NCBI GenBank assembly: GCA_905147135.1
Contig: LR990059.1
Location: 16,329,001 to 16,393,000 of the forward strand
From: Blastobasis lacticolella
Taxonomy: Eukaryota > Arthropoda > Insecta > Lepidoptera > Blastobasidae
Reading direction: 5' to 3'
Length of the DNA stretch: 64,000 nt
This document shows, in pieces, positions 45,654 to 59,000 of this stretch (position 1 is the first letter of the stretch; every line of letters begins with the position of its first letter). The notes beneath the pieces are model-generated. The model saw nothing but the letters and a program-made list of their open reading frames with translations. It was not told the origin of the DNA and did not search any database. The position numbers and the translations under genes were made by a program.

Positions 45654-45702
45654 ACATCACACGCATGTTTTGTCGTACGTAAATTTTCCTTGCGTCTACC
45701 AA

Positions 45703-45830
45703 CCCTGGATCATAGTTACAGATTCAGTCGCCTAAATGTGCAGGTTACATCACTATGTTTTCCCTCGCCGTAAGAGCGATTATAACTCAGAAATTGTTAT
45801 TGGTACATGGCGACGCTCTAGCCGATACTG
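45703..45830 (-). mobile_element. Family 1 SINE fragment
   Basis: Mid-body fragment ('gattcagtcgcctaaatgtg', 'gttattggtacatggcgac'), 30 bp past the RTE target duplication. Confidence 0.6.
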
Positions 45831-46166
45831 ACGGTCTGTCGTCAGATGTACGTAAGTACCTACATACATACAATAATGTCCCGCCTTTTTCTCATACAGG
45901 TAAGCAGAGAGCACATTGCTCCACTTGCTGCGGACGAATCTCTCCCTTACTTCTTCCACATTCATCAACGTTTTAAACATGCTCGTCGATTTGTGGTTCA
46001 TTTATTAAGGGCAAATACTTAAATTAAACGCATTTAAGCTGACAAAACACTTCATACAAAAAAACTTTAATGTCATTCTTAATCGTGTTTAAGAATTTGG
46101 TACAAGCCGGGCTTCGTTCAGTAGATACCTACTTACTTTTGTTGAATTAATTTAATCTAGACCCCT

Positions 46167-46533
46167 CGGTGCGTAGAGCGTCGGTGGCCGAGCGGTTAGA
46201 GTATACAACTCGTAAGCCAGAGGTCCCGGGTTCGTATCCCGCTCCGGCCATGTACCAATGACTGTTTTCTGAGTTATATACATTAGTTGAGTACTAACCG
46301 ATGCTCTTACGGTGAGGAAAAACATCGTGATGAAACCTGCACATTCAGGCGACTGGATGTGTAACCATGATCCAATCTGGTCAGGTTCCCCTGGTAGCAG
46401 GGTCATGGAGGTCAGATGGCAGTCGCTCCACTGTAATTACCTGACCTGCCGAATCCTGGATCATGGTCAAGGCGGACCCCGGGCCCTCGTGCGCGAGCGC
46501 ACAACCGGGACATTAACGCCAAGATGATTATTA
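46167..46533 (+). mobile_element. Family 1 SINE, full length, with 19-bp target duplication
   Basis: Flanked by exact TAATTTAATCTAGACCCCT (46148-46166 and 46534-46552). The tRNA-like head (46180-46250) has box A-like TGGCCGAGCGG and box B-like GGTTCGTATCC. The body contains 'gttttctgagttatatacat' and 'caggttcccctggtagcagg', and the 3' tail 'gcggaccccgggccctcgtg' then 'caaccgggacattaacgcca' then GATGATTATT. The tail matches the end of the RTE at 43832-45653. No ORF. Confidence 0.95.
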
Positions 46534-46828
46534 TAATTTAATCTAGACCCCTTTGGTTCCGGGTTTTATAATTTATAAGAGTCAACACATTTTATGGTTA
46601 GCAATTTATTTAAAAACAACATGATCACATTCGTGTAAGGGAAACGTACTATGTAATTGTAAAAATAAGATTCAAACAGGAGGTACAATATAGTAGTTAT
46701 GCTATGCTAGTGCTTATAATTTAGAACTTCAAACGTATAAGGTCGAAACGGTCTAAAGCAAATGTCAAACAGATACACTAGTCGGCGACAAATATTGCTC
46801 ACAATGACGTTACAAACACTCCTTTACT

Positions 46829-47181
46829 AAAAATGGGCACATGAGCAATTTTGATACAATCGAGACAATTTGGAGACATTGGATCTGCCCCTGGAAACTT
46901 TCTGGGTTCATTTTGTTTATGCACAGCATGGATGGATGGGATCCAAAAGGCCAACTGATCCAAAAAGCCGTTAACTCCGTCGGAATCTCGATTTTAAACA
47001 CCGGGTGTAAGAAATCGAGTTTCCGACGCAAACGACGGTTGGGTACCTTAGGAACTCTAGACCTTCTCCATCCATACTCTAGATGTGCATAATCAGATAG
47101 CACCCAGAAAGTTCCCAGGGGGAAATCCAAGGTCTCGCAATTGCCTCGATTGTATGAAAATTGTCCATGTGCCCATTTTTC
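46829..47181. mobile_element. MITE with ~38-bp terminal inverted repeats
   Basis: Ends 'aaaaatgggcacatgagcaa' + 'ttttgatacaatcgag' and 'ctcgattgtatgaaaattgt' + 'ccatgtgcccattttt'. The internal ~280 bp has overlapping open frames on both strands but no recognisable protein. Confidence 0.85.
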
Positions 47182-49937
47182 AACAGGGTTTGTAATGTCA
47201 TTGATTGCATATTATTATGCTCTCAAAAGTACTTTACAATATTCTGTGCCGATGTGTTGTATTACTGCCGACATCGTACTCACATATTTCAGAGACAATA
47301 CAACCACCCATATTCATAAAAATATTGAAGTATAAAGTTGTTGAATTATTTTCTTAAAAATTATAGAACTGTTTGCTTTAGAATATTTTTATAAATATTG
47401 GAATAGGTAAGCATGTAATTATTTAAAATTTTACTGTATGTATTAATAAGCGACAAAATCAGACTTTCAAAATAAAAATCGAGGTTACTACTTAAGTACA
47501 ACAATAACTTAATTAGGATGAGATATTAAACAAGTATTTTGATTATGTTAAGTTACAAAGATCATCTTACACAGAAGCGTTAGACAATGTTACAAGATTA
47601 CAAAGCTTAAGTATTTCGAGCCCATGAGAAGCGATTACTATGTCAATTAATATTTTATCTTCCTCAAGACATACAAAAAAAAATGGGAATGATTCGTCAG
47701 CTGCAGAGTAAATGGACCGGGCTCGCATACATAAAATGACCATACATAGCGGGGTCAGTTCTCTTTGCAGCTTACTGCACCAAGTCCAAACGCGATTTTC
47801 TGACAACATTGAAGGTTGCCTAGTTTTATGACTTGTGTTTTTTTAAATCATACTGTAGGCAAACATACAAACGGGCCACCTGATGGAAAGTGGTCACCAC
47901 CGCCTATAGACGACGAAACAAGTAGGACTACTAGGACTACAAAACGCTTCCCATGGCCCCGGTACATAAAACCATAAGTTAGCACACCTGTCACACCAGA
48001 ACACATACTGGCTTTGTATATTGTGTTATGTCTATAGGTATTGTGTCAGTGTCGTATGTGGTTGCCATTAATTAATACAGACATGTCTGCACTGTCCATT
48101 TCTCGATCAAGAAATAGATTTCTTTTTAGTCTAGCCACGCATTTGACCGCCATCTCACCTGGTGGTAAGTGACGATGCGGTCGATGATGGAGTATTCCTG
48201 TCTAGGGACAGCCTATTCACTCTAACCTTTGCTGTATATTTTCGATCATAGGCCATCTCGCATGCGAATTAGATGATTAACCCACTTTACAAGTGTCCGA
48301 ACAGAACCTGTGGGATCGCATTTTTACAGGTTGTCCGCATTAACGGTACCGAACGTATGTTGACTGATTTTTTATGCCATTTAGTGACAATCGAGCAAAC
48401 AGCCAAAACACTGCGATCTCCAACCCGCCTGCCAAGCGTGGAGATTATGGCAATAACCCCCCTTTCGTGGGAGAGGCCCTAAGTCCTGCAGTGGACTGTT
48501 ACGGGCTGTGATGATGTTCGAGCAAACAGCCCACCTGATGGAAAGTGGTAACTGTCGCCCATAACATCTACGATGCTTACAGTTAGGTTGCAGCCAGCAA
48601 AACCGCAGGTGCGTTGTCACTGTGAGGACTAAGATGAAATGCCTCTTGCCTGTAATTTTCAAGGTCTCGAGACCCTAAGACTGGTTGAATAGTCTTAGGG
48701 ATCCGATTGTATTGAACCCGTGACTTTACCTACATGATTTTACGTGATTGTACACGAGCTAGAGCTCTATAAAACCGTTCTTGATTGGCGAGTAATTCAA
48801 GTTGTTAACAGTCATGTTGTGCAATCTTATAATCTTAGATATCAATACAAAATCTATAAAAAATGCTGATACAGGGCATCGTAAACACTTATACTTATCG
48901 CTACATTTTTAAAAGACATTTGGAAAGAGGATTGCGATTTTTAATTACGGGGCAGGCAATATTTTGTAAGCTGAAGTACGAAGTTAAGATTCGACGGCTA
49001 TATTTGGCAAAGTGTTAATTTGTATAATATAGAACTACTTTTTGTTATGTCCTAATTTAAATCATCAATGAGAGAGATGTGGGCACTAAGATCTAGTTGG
49101 TTTAGCTAGGCTTAAAAAGTCTATAAGCTAGAGAACAATGGCACTTTCCAGTAAAATCTCTCTTTTCTATATCACATTTGGGGAAATATATATTATGTTA
49201 GGTTACAGGTTACACTAGTTGGGGCATACATGCGGCCCTGTACACATTTTAAAGTTAAACTTACAATCACTATCTAGCCTCTATCCCCTGCTGATACAAG
49301 GCACTCTTCAAAAGAATGCACCAACCGTAATGACATACTTATTCCAATTACTTAAAGCACGAAACAAGAAGCATACATTTTAAAAATTACGAATTTATTT
49401 CTCGGTAAATATCATAAGTACAAGCAAAATGGAATACGCTTTTTTAAATATAAAAATTCTTAGTTGCTATTAAAAACAAGATTGATTAAGTGTAAAAAAA
49501 CAAATCTATACAACGATTCGATTAATAAAATAAAATAAAAAGTATTTTTTTTTTTAAATTGTGTAATGACGATTTTTAAATCCATGTTGATGTTGTCTAC
49601 CGCCTTGACAATCCTTCCTGAAATTGTATTATTATTTTGCATTAATTATTTATTCATACGTACATATTTTAACTTTTTTTTATTTGTTCGTAGAAAAAAT
49701 ATCGTAAATTAAGTTGCGTGCGAAATAAATAATGTTGGTGTGGTGTCAGTGAGAGTGTAATGTTAACACATTGCACAACACAAAGAAAACACGAGTAACA
49801 AATTAAATTAGAAACAAAAACAAGTTTAGGATAAGTATTTCAAGAAACAGAAAAGTAAATAAGTACATAATATATAAAAAGCGAAATCTATTCTACAAAT
49901 TAGTTATGAAGGTAGTTCTTTTCTGCTTTACAAATAG
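47182..49937. other. Spacer downstream of AMP deaminase B
   Basis: 47862-47960 and 48130-48660 are dispersed-repeat fragments (48411-48520 related to 6236-6345 and 52125-52240; 48530-48660 related to 42580-42700; 48140-48240 is the reversed 3' UTR of the element at 22690). 49380-49900 is very AT-rich. No gene found. Confidence 0.45.
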
Positions 49938-50045
49938 CTACAGCTCAATTTGATCTCTGATCTGAATAATGACATCACAAGCAAAAGCTCCCGGTGAGGC
50001 AGCACATTCTGATCCCATTACATTGCACCGTAAGCTAGAGCCTAA
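49938..50045 (-). CDS. AMPD: Candidate terminal exon of AMP deaminase B
   Basis: An open phase-0 stretch of 35 codons ending in TAG (49938-49940), preceded by a weak acceptor TCTAG, reading [18 protein letters not shown] at first and ending [13 protein letters not shown]. It has the right phase and position, about 370 bp after the donor at 50420, but no homology I can recall supports it. Confidence 0.35.
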   Translation of the reverse strand, partial: LGSSLRCNVMGSECAASPGAFACDVIIQIRDQIEL

Positions 50046-53000
50046 CTAGACTCATAGACTGTGACGTTCTATGGGAGAAGATCACAATTTTTCACTTACT
50101 ACAAACCTTTCTCGCTTCCACATTCATCAATCTTTACTTGGGATAATCTTAACCTGATCTTTGTCTAAAATATCATAGATTTTATAGTAATTTATACTTC
50201 TGTAGAGACTACACTAACACTCTACCTGTAATATCCCTACTCTCAACAACTATCTCCGCCTACCCTCAAAATCTATCTTCGCCTACCCACAGTCAAAGTC
50301 AAATTTTTTTTTTCACTTATGAACGTCAATACAAACATATATCTCCGCCTACCCGCAAAATCTTTCTCCGCCTACCCTCATCATCTTTCTCCACTTACCT
50401 ACCCTCAAATTCAAACTCACCTTGAAGATGTTGGTCAGCTCGTCTAGCAGCGCCTCATGTCGGAACGATACCCGGATATCCGGAACGTTCGAGCGCGTGA
50501 TGTCGTTCCCGGCGACACCCTCGCGCAGATAGTTCGGGCCTAGCCAGTACTGCTTCATCTGGGTAAGGGGGAGTGTATTGTGTAGGTAGTAGGGTTTAAA
50601 GTCGCTTGCACCTACAGGACATAGAATAGTCTCTGGGACGCGCGAGTTTCAAAATAAAACTTAGAGTGCTGTTGTGGTGAAGTGGCGACTTCATCTGGTG
50701 GAGACCCCTCCCACCAGATGAAGTCGCCACTGCAGTACAAGACTCCGGTGGAATGTAGATTGATAGTTGTTGGTCCACGACAGCTGCGTCCGGTACCGCG
50801 GATCATAGGTTGGTTTTCTGACGTTAGCACGTAAAAGGGTGGCTGCTGAATTGTAATTAAGATTGGAATTATACGTTCAGGCGAACGCTGTGTTTCTTTA
50901 CCTACATCTCTCTGCTGAACACTTCAAATAGGTCAAGGAACGCGCATCGAGGATCCGCTAGATGGCGTGAAATAAGAAGTCTGTTGTCAAACCCACATCC
51001 ACACAAATGAAACAAAAAATATTGGGTAAGTTATGTAGCTTTACTACGTGTCCTCACAGTGATCGTCTGAGTGAACGCACAGCGTTCAATACTGCCTATT
51101 CAATGTTTGATCAATTTTGTTCATTATGACTGTGATGTGTTTTATTTTAGTGCAGATCGCCACAAAAGTATTGGAACCCTGTGCTTCCGCGCGCACTGTG
51201 AGAGTAACTTGGATAGTCCAAGAAGAATTTTACAGGTGTCTTTGGTCAACGCATTGGTTTTCCCTGTTCCTGATGTCCACAGGCGGCATTGACCTTCCCA
51301 TCAGGTCCGCTAAAACCGTAAGGCAAACCCACTCACCTCGTGCGGGAACCCGGACATGAGCACGGAGTTCCGCGCCAGCTCGCACATGTCGCACGAGCTC
51401 AGCTTCCACACCTGCGCCGCGATGCTGTACTCCTCCATCAGGGGCTCCTGAGAGGCGGACGGGTGATGGTGCAGTTTTAGGATATGATATAGTATCTTAG
51501 TAAGCTACTATATAAAGACTGGAGTGCGGTCGCTTGAATTGAACGTCGCCATCTTTAACCAATAGAATCGCAAATAATCTCTACCAATCACAGCGGAGCT
51601 GTGCTGCGGCGATTGGTAGATAAGATAAGTTAAGATAATATTTATTAATAACACTGGTTACAAGTCAAAAACATTTTGCATAGAACAAATTTCCATTACA
51701 ATAATCAATTTCACATTAACTAAATATTAATTCCAATATGTCACAACATAAAATAAAATAATTGCAACGATATTAATGTCACTAATAAATTATATTATCT
51801 ATAATTAGTAGATATTGATTTGTGATTATATTGCTTAAAGTCAAGCATCGGGAATATATTAGATGACGCCATATTGCAGATTTTTTTAGGACTCATTCCT
51901 TACACTGGCAAATACAGGCAACATTAGTTCCCCCTTGATGCTCCTAACAGACCTCATGTTCACTGGTCAGGTAAGTGCAAAATAACACGTAGGCTATAAC
52001 TCATTCCGAAATCCAGTGTAGTTCTCGCGGAAACGGGTCCGAAACGTCACTGACTACCTCAGAATCGGTCGTCCTGATAGTCTGTCCTACACCGTCACGA
52101 GCGCACGAATCGCGAATCTTACCTTCATCATCATCACAGACCATAACAGTCCACTGAAGGACTTAGAGCCTCTCCCATGAAAGGAGAGGTTATAGCCATA
52201 ATCTTCACGCTTGGGGGGGAGATCGCGGTGTTATATAACAATGGGAAATGCTGCTGCCAATGTTCCAGCCTACGGGGACTCTAGATCTTTTGCCTCGAAA
52301 ACATTAGTCGCCTTGTACGACACCCACGAGTGTATAAGGGGTTGGTACTATTCTACTCTGTCCTACTATACTTTATTAAAAATGCGAAAGTTTTTAATAA
52401 TACTTAGATGGATGTTTGCTGCTCCTTAACGCCAAAACTACTAAATGGCTTTTGATGCGAGCGGTTTCAAAAATAGCGTCTGTAGCCCTTATAACAGAAT
52501 TTTACCTACTTAAAACAACCTTACCTTCGTAAAGTGGAACTGTAGAGGATCATCAGTACTGAGGGTGATGCAGAGTCCTCTCGCCAGGAACTCTGGCAGC
52601 GGGTTGCGGTGGTAGTTCAGGAAGAGAGAGTTGTTGCTGAGGGGCGACATGGCGATGTAGATCTGGGACAGGTAGTACAGGTACTGGAGGACTGGTACCT
52701 GGTGGCGGGGTGGAAGGTGTAGGTTAGTAAAAAAGACATTAAAATACTATGAATGTAGCCATTGTGCGCCATAAGGCTTGCACCAAATTCTTAAAGATAA
52801 TTAAATAAAAAACTTCATACAAAAAGCTTTAAACGTGTTTAGGAATTTGGCGCAAGCGGGGCTTAGAATGTTTTTGGAGAGGGCTTTCTTTTCTTTGAAT
52901 ATAAAATAAATAAATATCATTGAATGAATTATCTTGTCAAAATTGTTTAGATATCCTGTAATTGCCGAAAAAGGGTAAAATAGACATAAACATAGGTCGT

Positions 53001-56000
53001 ACGTCGCTTTTCAGGTACACACGATGTTCAAGTACACATGATATGTCATCAAACATAAAGCTGAATCTGTCATGGCGCGTCGCAGGCTCCCGTCAGCGTC
53101 CTCTGAACTTTACACGGTCCGCACTTTGCCAGTGTGTTCCCTCAACAATAATCTGGATATCTTCAATAAGGGGGGGGGGGGCAAATATCTGTCTAGATCT
53201 CCTAAAATACTGACCTTCCTAAGCAGCAGTCCGTGCGAGATGTTCTCAGCCAGCATGAGTCCGCACACCAGATGCTGCACCGGGCCCGCTTCGCCGCAAT
53301 GCGGACGCAGCACGAACGTGTTCAGCCCTTGCTCCCTGCAACGGAACAGATTTTAATGCGTCCAACAATATATAGAGGGATTCAAGAAGGGTTATAAGCA
53401 AGAAAAGGGTAGGTAGAGGTAGAGTAGGTGTAAGTGAAGAACTATAGTCCATTTGCGATAAGAAAATAGTGACATATCGTTTACCGCCGGGCTAGCCCCG
53501 CCTCTCGACGGAAATTAGGAAGCTAAGTTCACAGTGACCAGTAAATATAATAAATATCTAGTAGATGAAACCGCTGAAAATAATGGTATTGAAAATCTCC
53601 GACTGCCACCGTACCATTGCAAACTCAATCCTATTAAGGGTTGGTGTGGGACAAAATAAAAAATTATGATGGTGCCAATAACTCAACTTTCAAGATAAGT
53701 GAAGAATTTATATTACTTTATGCCGCAATAACTTTAATAGATACTAATCGATGGCATAAATGAGCAGATGTGGTGCCTTCCTTTGAGGTACCTGTAAACT
53801 TACCTTTTGAAGAACTCCAAGTTATAGTGCCAAGGAAATACTTATTACATACTTATTTCCTAGTTTATAAGCTGTCCAGACAGACTTGTCTTATTCAATT
53901 AAGGAAACTATGCATTTAAATGGATAATGTGCAGCAGTATTCGTTGAAATTCACATTCTATATGTTTCTTATACAATTTAAGATATCTATACACAACGTA
54001 CATAGCGAAATTCAGCATGATTGATACGACAAGTCGTGCTTTTAGGCATTGTTTATTCACAAAATAAGACAAGTCAAGGTTGGAGAGATCATATACTGGT
54101 ATACTCACTCTCTGAACTGATTAAGCGTCACCATGTTGGCAAACATGTAGTAGAGGTAATATGCGTAGGGCGGGTTCTCATCATCGTCCCATTCTTCCGG
54201 GCGCTTCACGTCAGCATCCAGCATCGGGTTCTCGGGCTTGGACTCGTCGTCCACGCTGTCGAAGCCCACCACGTGCTGCGTGGAAAGGTACAGTTGAGAG
54301 TACAGGTATTGGACATAACGAGATATGCATATCACGCCTGTATCCCACAAGGGTATGGAGCAGAGAGATGAAAAAATCAGCCATGAAAGTATCTAATTTT
54401 CGAATGTGTTTGGTAGGCAGGGACTAGCGAGTGCCACCAGATACGATTACACCTCTCTTTTGCCTCTTGCACATTTATACCTCTTTTTTTAAATTAACGA
54501 AGTAAGGAGATATGTTGTCAAAATTTACACGACTAGCACAAGTGTGCTTTCGGGTGCGACAAAGGAGAAGAGGCGCGACATAGATAGTGCTATTTTTTCA
54601 TCTTAGTATTGAGAGAAGAAAACAAAGGCTCTCCCGCGGCGCGAGCTATATCGAGGGCACACTTGTGTTAGCCGTGCAGGAATATGTTTCAAGAAAGTAT
54701 AAAGCTCCGCAGTAATAAATGGAATTACAAACATAAATTAAGTACATATCTAGGCTAGCCAACAGCGCCCTCCTTCATGGGAAACGAACTCTAGATCCGA
54801 TGTCGTCAATTTTAGAGTACGCGAGTCAAACACTAAAAATGGTTACACTGTGGACAAAGTTGATCCTAGGGTGTGGATGACTAATTATAAATATTTTGTC
54901 AGACTAAAGTAAAAGATCTTCGGATCACCCAAAAGATAAATTTCATGAGAAAGATATTTACTCGATTTATGTTGACATAAATTGTGGTTGGCATACTAAG
55001 ATGGTAGAATAAGCTCCCTGGAAAGTACAACATTGAGTTCCAAGAAAACAGTGAAAAGATTTTTGTAGAATTGGCAGCACTAGAATCATGATATTGTAAA
55101 CGTCCATAAAAAGCTGCAGTGACCGCTTACCATAAGGCATGACATAAGTTTGTTTATCACCTTAGTGGCATAAAAAATACTAACCGTGAGAAATTTGTGC
55201 AGGTCCGGGTTGCTGGTGGGGTCGTTGGTGACCTCGAACAGTGGCAGGAAGATGTTGCTGATGAACTCCTGGAAGTTGTTCATTATCTTGTTCGACTTGA
55301 AAATGTCGCTAGGGAAAGAAAAATAATTGTAATGTTAATATTAGTGATCAAATTAAGTTTAAAAAAATAATGGAGCTACAATGGAGAGCGATAACATACT
55401 AAAAATCTTGGATACTTCTGAACAGACTGAAACGATAGTTCTTTTAATGCTAAAAGTAGCCACGTCGAAGAAGTAGAAGACAGGTCTAACAAAATACGCT
55501 GTCGTTAATTAATTGTATTACAGGCTTTTTATTGGTTACTTTTAAGATCTTTTGTACAAAAAGAAGGCAATAAATAAATTGAATTGAAGTGTACGGAGGT
55601 TCAAGCTCATTACCTTGATTTGTAAATAGGTATTCGACTGTATATAGAATATTGTGTTTTGGCACCGTCGGCCTGACATGATAGCGCCGGAAGATCATTC
55701 CACCTTTGTCCTCCATATTCAAAGCTGATTCATAATAAAACTAAGAAAAAATTTTTTTTTTCTCAATACACTTACAATAGCCTAGGTATCTGTATGAGCC
55801 AGCGCACGTTGTCGGAGTAGACGCCGAACTGCGTGGCCCAGCGCGCCAGCTTCGTCCACTCGTCCGGGTTCTTCCCGTAGATCGAGAGCCGCAGCTCCGC
55901 GTTCTGGTACTTGCTCTCTTCCAGGTCGAAGGCCACTTCCTGTAGGAGATAGGGGAGATCGATTAATTAAAGGCTTGGCTAAAAAGTCAATAGACAATAG

Positions 56001-59000
56001 ACCTAGAATCGCCAGCAACGAAATGAATAAATATGGGTTCACTATAGTTAACTCATGTTTTTGAAAATCAGCCTCTTAAACCAATATACCAAACAATATG
56101 TAATGAAGAAGTTATTATACTGTATGAGAATCGTACCTACCAAACTTAAAGTAAAAAAGGGTATGTAGAGGTTTTTACTGTACTAACCACCCCTGCATTA
56201 TAACCAATAAAACAAAAGAAGAATTAGTCAAATCGGTCTAGTCATTTTCGAGTTATAGCGAGATTAACGCAGAGCAATTGATTGATTTGTATGGAGATTG
56301 TGTCATTTATAAACAAAAGATCTAGTATACCACATCGATTTTGCAGTAAATTATTATATATGTTTGATGTACATATTATGAATATTGTTACGACATATAT
56401 AAAATTTCTGGCGACTCTGGGTTTTTTTTAGCCAAGACCTTTATATTAAAAAAAATATTAAAGATCCTAGTCACGGCACCGTATTGCCATTCACAGCGTG
56501 CGTGTCGACAAAATGGAAATAGTGATGACCATCGTGATTTATTATGATGACCGACATTGGTCGTGATGGGATTATGGGTCTTGATAAAGGTCGTTATGAT
56601 TATGGTATTGTCAGGCTATTGTTGACGCAAAAGGGATAATAACCAGCAATAGATGAAATTGGTGTAATGGAAGTAATAGACCAGTTCACTCAAGAAAAAG
56701 GTCAAATTCAAATTCTTTTATTGTGACACACAGGTTGGTATACATATAAATAATATACAGATGTTAAGTGAAATCAGAGAGCTCTGTGTCAGTAATTATA
56801 ATATTATTAGGAGATTTAATTTTTGTTCTTTAAATGCTATAAAAGCAGAGTGTTCCTTAGCAGCGGTTTCACTTTCTCGGTGTCGTTTGACCTGGACGGA
56901 TCTCGCTCGTTTGCTGGCTGACAAGGTACCCTCTGTTTCGTATTTTTATTTTCTTATTTTCTGTGTATTTTTGCAATGCGTTGTTGTTTTTGGTTTTAGA
57001 ATGAGCCTAAGTTAATATTTTTGGAATTAATAATAAACCATTGTCTGATTTGTATACTCAAAGTTTGTTTTTTTAAAGCAAATTCCTCTTCTTTGCTAAA
57101 ATCAGAAGTGGGATCTGTTTTAAAGCCTTGACGTTAAGCCATTTTTGACAAAATTTTGTTTAAACTAAACGGAACAACAACCAGTGTTTTTGTGAGTTTT
57201 TGCCGTAACTGTGTGCTATGCCGCGTTCACGCCAGTCGCGGTCCAGGTCAAAACGACATCGTCGCGGGTCGCGTACCAGGTCGAGGTCTCGTGGCCGGTA
57301 CTCGCGAGACCATCGCAGGAATAGGTCTCCGCCACCCCGTGGTGAACGTCACCGTAACGATAGCCATGGTGGTTCCCGTACCCGCGAACGTTGTCGAACT
57401 ACCCCCGCGCGCTCACAGTCGCGTCAAAGTGTCAATTCGCATCGATTGATGCGGTCGCCGTCGATCCGTGTCTCACGTTCTCGCTCGCGATCTAATCGTC
57501 GTGAGAGTAATCGTACTCGCACCCCACCGATTTTGCCTAACATTCAACAAACACTAGGCACAATTTTAACTCGGTTGGAAGCACTCGAAGGTAATAACGC
57601 TAATTCCACAGCAACTCAAAGTGCGCCTAGTGAAATGACGGTGTGTGCGAAAACGATTGTAGATGCTATAACTGCGGTAGTAGCGACGCGTTCACAATCT
57701 TACTTTATTTCTCATTTCGACCCTAACGTAAATAACATTGACTCGTGGTGCCAGGAAGTAGATCGCGCTAGGCAGAGTAACCGATGGGACGATAACGAGT
57801 GCTTATCACGAGTAGCTAATTGCTTGAAGGGCGACGCCAAGACATGGATCAACGAATGGGTAACCAATGACAGGTCTTGGACCAACTTCAAACGCGAATT
57901 TATATCTCTTTGTCCTCGCAAGCTGGATTTTGCGAATATACTGTACGAAACAATGAATAATACGTCTGATAAGTTTTCAACTTATGCTGAGTATGCACGG
58001 CGGACATTGCTGCGTTTGAAGGTGGTCCAAGGACTTAGTGAAGACCTTATGACTCAGATTACCATTCGGGGCATTACGGACCCACATGTCCGAGCGGCCG
58101 CCGCTAACGGTGACTTGAACACCGAGAATTTAGTCTCATTTCTGTCAATATATGTCAAACCTAGCTGCTTAAAGACTGACACGCGGACTTCCAATATCAA
58201 AAAGCCGACAGTGCCCACTAGGGACTCTGTTTCTAAGTGTTTTATTTGTCACCGCACGGGTCATAAAAGCTTTCAGTGTAGGAAACTAAAAACAGATTCT
58301 GAGTCTAAACCTAGTACGAGTACGTCACAACTTAATTCTCAGCCGGAGGGTAAAAATTGTTTGTTCTGTAAAAAACCGGGCCATACTGAAGATCGTTGTT
58401 TCGCCAAACAGCGCTCTAGTTCGCGTAATACCCACAATGTCAATTTATGTAAGGACGTCGTTAAGTCTAACTTAAGAAGCGATATAGTGACCGCCGTGAT
58501 TCAGGGTATTCCTGTGGACGTTTTAATTGATAGCGGAGCTCATAACGTCTCCTTGATATCCTCCGATGCTTTAAAATATTTTTCATGTAATATGAGACCC
58601 TACACCTGCACAATACAAGGTATAAGTAACGACAAAATTGACGTTACTTCATGCCTTACATTAGTCTTGGAGTTCGATGAAATTTCTATCGAGGCCGACC
58701 TCGTAGTCGTGCCCGCTAGCTGCATGAGCACCCCGATCATCATAGGAACAGATATTCTTAATCGCGACGGTATTACATACGTGCGAACGAAAGATCGACA
58801 ATATCTCACTCACTCGAAAGTGAACGTTAATGCTTGCATTACTGGTCGTAGTGCGGCTGACGATTTGCCATTAAATACGCCCTTAGAGCCAGGACGTAAT
58901 CGCGACGCTTTGCAAGAGGTCATCAATGAGTTCTCTGATTACCTTATATCTGGCACCGCCACGACTACCGTCAAAACGGGCGAGATGCATATTAAGTTAA

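Noticed and set aside
46180..46255. tRNA-like sequence with box A and box B
   Set aside because: It is the head of a SINE: it continues into the SINE body, is flanked by a target duplication and recurs many times in the window.
46810..47130. 106-codon minus-strand open frame
   Set aside because: It lies inside a MITE with 38-bp inverted ends; a similar-length frame exists on the other strand and neither resembles a protein family.
54021..54371. 116-codon plus-strand open frame
   Set aside because: It is antisense to the AMP deaminase B exon 54109-54275.
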